From an uncultured Eubacteriaceae bacterium (GTDB lineage Bacteria > Bacillota > Clostridia > Eubacteriales > UBA1433), in NCBI GenBank assembly GCA_937880125.1, contig CALFLU010000094.1, positions 1 to 23,426 on the forward strand: 23,426 nt of DNA. Reading direction: 5' to 3'. The notes beneath the pieces were generated by a model. The model searched no databases and had not been told where the DNA came from. It worked only from the letters and a program-made list of their open reading frames with translations. Below, piece by piece: positions 23,109 through 23,426 of the stretch. The position numbers were made by a program, and so were the translations under genes. Position 1 is the stretch's first letter. Each line of letters opens with the position of its first letter.

Positions 23109-23426
23109 ATGAATTATGCATTAATCGGATGCGGGCGCATTTCCGCAAATCACATCAAGGCAGCAAAAGAAAACAGTTTGAACATTGTTGCTGTTTGCGA
23201 TATTTTTGAAGATGGAATGGTCAACTTTTTGCAACAGCATGACTTAAACAAAGATGTTCGCATGTATACGGATTACAAAGAAATGCTTGCTAAAGAAAAA
23301 ATAGATATCGCCAGCATCGCGGTAAAGAGCGGATTGCATGCGCAAATTGCGCTGGACTGCATGCGCAGCGGCGTCCACGTTATCATCGAAAAGACCGTGG
23401 CGCTCTACCTTCAAGAGGCGGATGCG
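23109..23426 (+). CDS. Gfo/Idh/MocA oxidoreductase, UDP-GlcNAc-uronate 3-dehydrogenase (WbpB/WlbA-like), partial
   Basis: The first 106 codons are present; the gene runs off the window. The N-terminal NAD Rossmann fold reads YALIGCGRISANHIKAA (3-19), and HVIIEKTVALYLQEAD (90-105) occupies the place of the family's EKP motif, with threonine instead of proline and the lysine (Lys95) kept. WbpB/WlbA oxidises C3 of UDP-GlcNAc-uronate, giving the keto sugar used by the WbpE-like transaminase. It follows the WbpA-like gene by 35 bases with AAGAAGGT before the ATG. The assignment rests on the N-terminus and its neighbours. Confidence 0.82.
   Translation, partial: MNYALIGCGRISANHIKAAKENSLNIVAVCDIFEDGMVNFLQQHDLNKDVRMYTDYKEMLAKEKIDIASIAVKSGLHAQIALDCMRSGVHVIIEKTVALYLQEADA

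Noticed and set aside
1..23426. CRISPR array, insertion sequence or prophage genes
   Set aside because: No regularly spaced repeats, no transposase and no phage structural genes are visible on either strand.

Overview
The window looks like a chromosome segment of a low-GC Gram-positive anaerobe, most likely a butyrate-forming member of the Clostridia. The evidence is an AT-rich sequence with strong AGGAGG-type ribosome sites, CCA-encoding tRNA genes, a ptb-buk pair, an acyl-CoA dehydrogenase with its own EtfBA, and AzlCD. The species cannot be named from the sequence alone.

Layout: (1) 1-423, the end of an rRNA operon: the 3' tail of 5S rRNA, then tRNA-Asn, -Glu, -Asp and -Thr and a terminator. 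(2) 543-2685, a minus-strand old-yellow-enzyme / dienoyl-CoA-reductase-like flavoprotein with its own promoter and terminator. (3) 2857-8444, an acyl-CoA energy module: phosphate butyryltransferase and butyrate kinase (possible sigma-54 promoter, strong terminator), then acyl-CoA dehydrogenase, etfB and etfA. Together these can reduce an enoyl-CoA and recover ATP from the saturated acyl-CoA. (4) 8483-9531, azlCD, a branched-chain amino acid exporter. (5) 9660-11744, a GntR/FCD regulator divergent from a damaged locus, where the first part of an OxlT-like MFS transporter gene is joined to the last part of a ketopantoate-reductase-like gene that also carries a frameshift. (6) 11774-23426, a plus-strand glycan cluster that runs off the window.

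The glycan cluster combines two diacetamido-sugar pathways. The first four genes match PglF, PglE, PglC and PglD, which make UDP-N,N'-diacetylbacillosamine and transfer the phosphosugar to undecaprenyl phosphate. The last four match WbpE, WbpD, WbpA and WbpB, which make UDP-2,3-diacetamido-2,3-dideoxyglucuronate. Between them lie a GT4 glycosyltransferase and the most unusual gene of the window: a class II (Ntn) glutaminase fused to a WbpG/PseA-type PP-loop N-acetyl-sugar amidotransferase. The characterised WbpG system gets ammonia from separate HisH/HisF-like proteins; here the fusion appears to carry its own glutaminase. My inference is a surface glycan that starts on diacetylbacillosamine and contains an acetamidino-uronic acid.

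Other points of interest are a possible RNA switch in front of the PglE gene, a 0.5-kb gap with one unrecognised small ORF inside the glycan cluster, and several unassigned palindromes and repeats in the acyl-CoA region.
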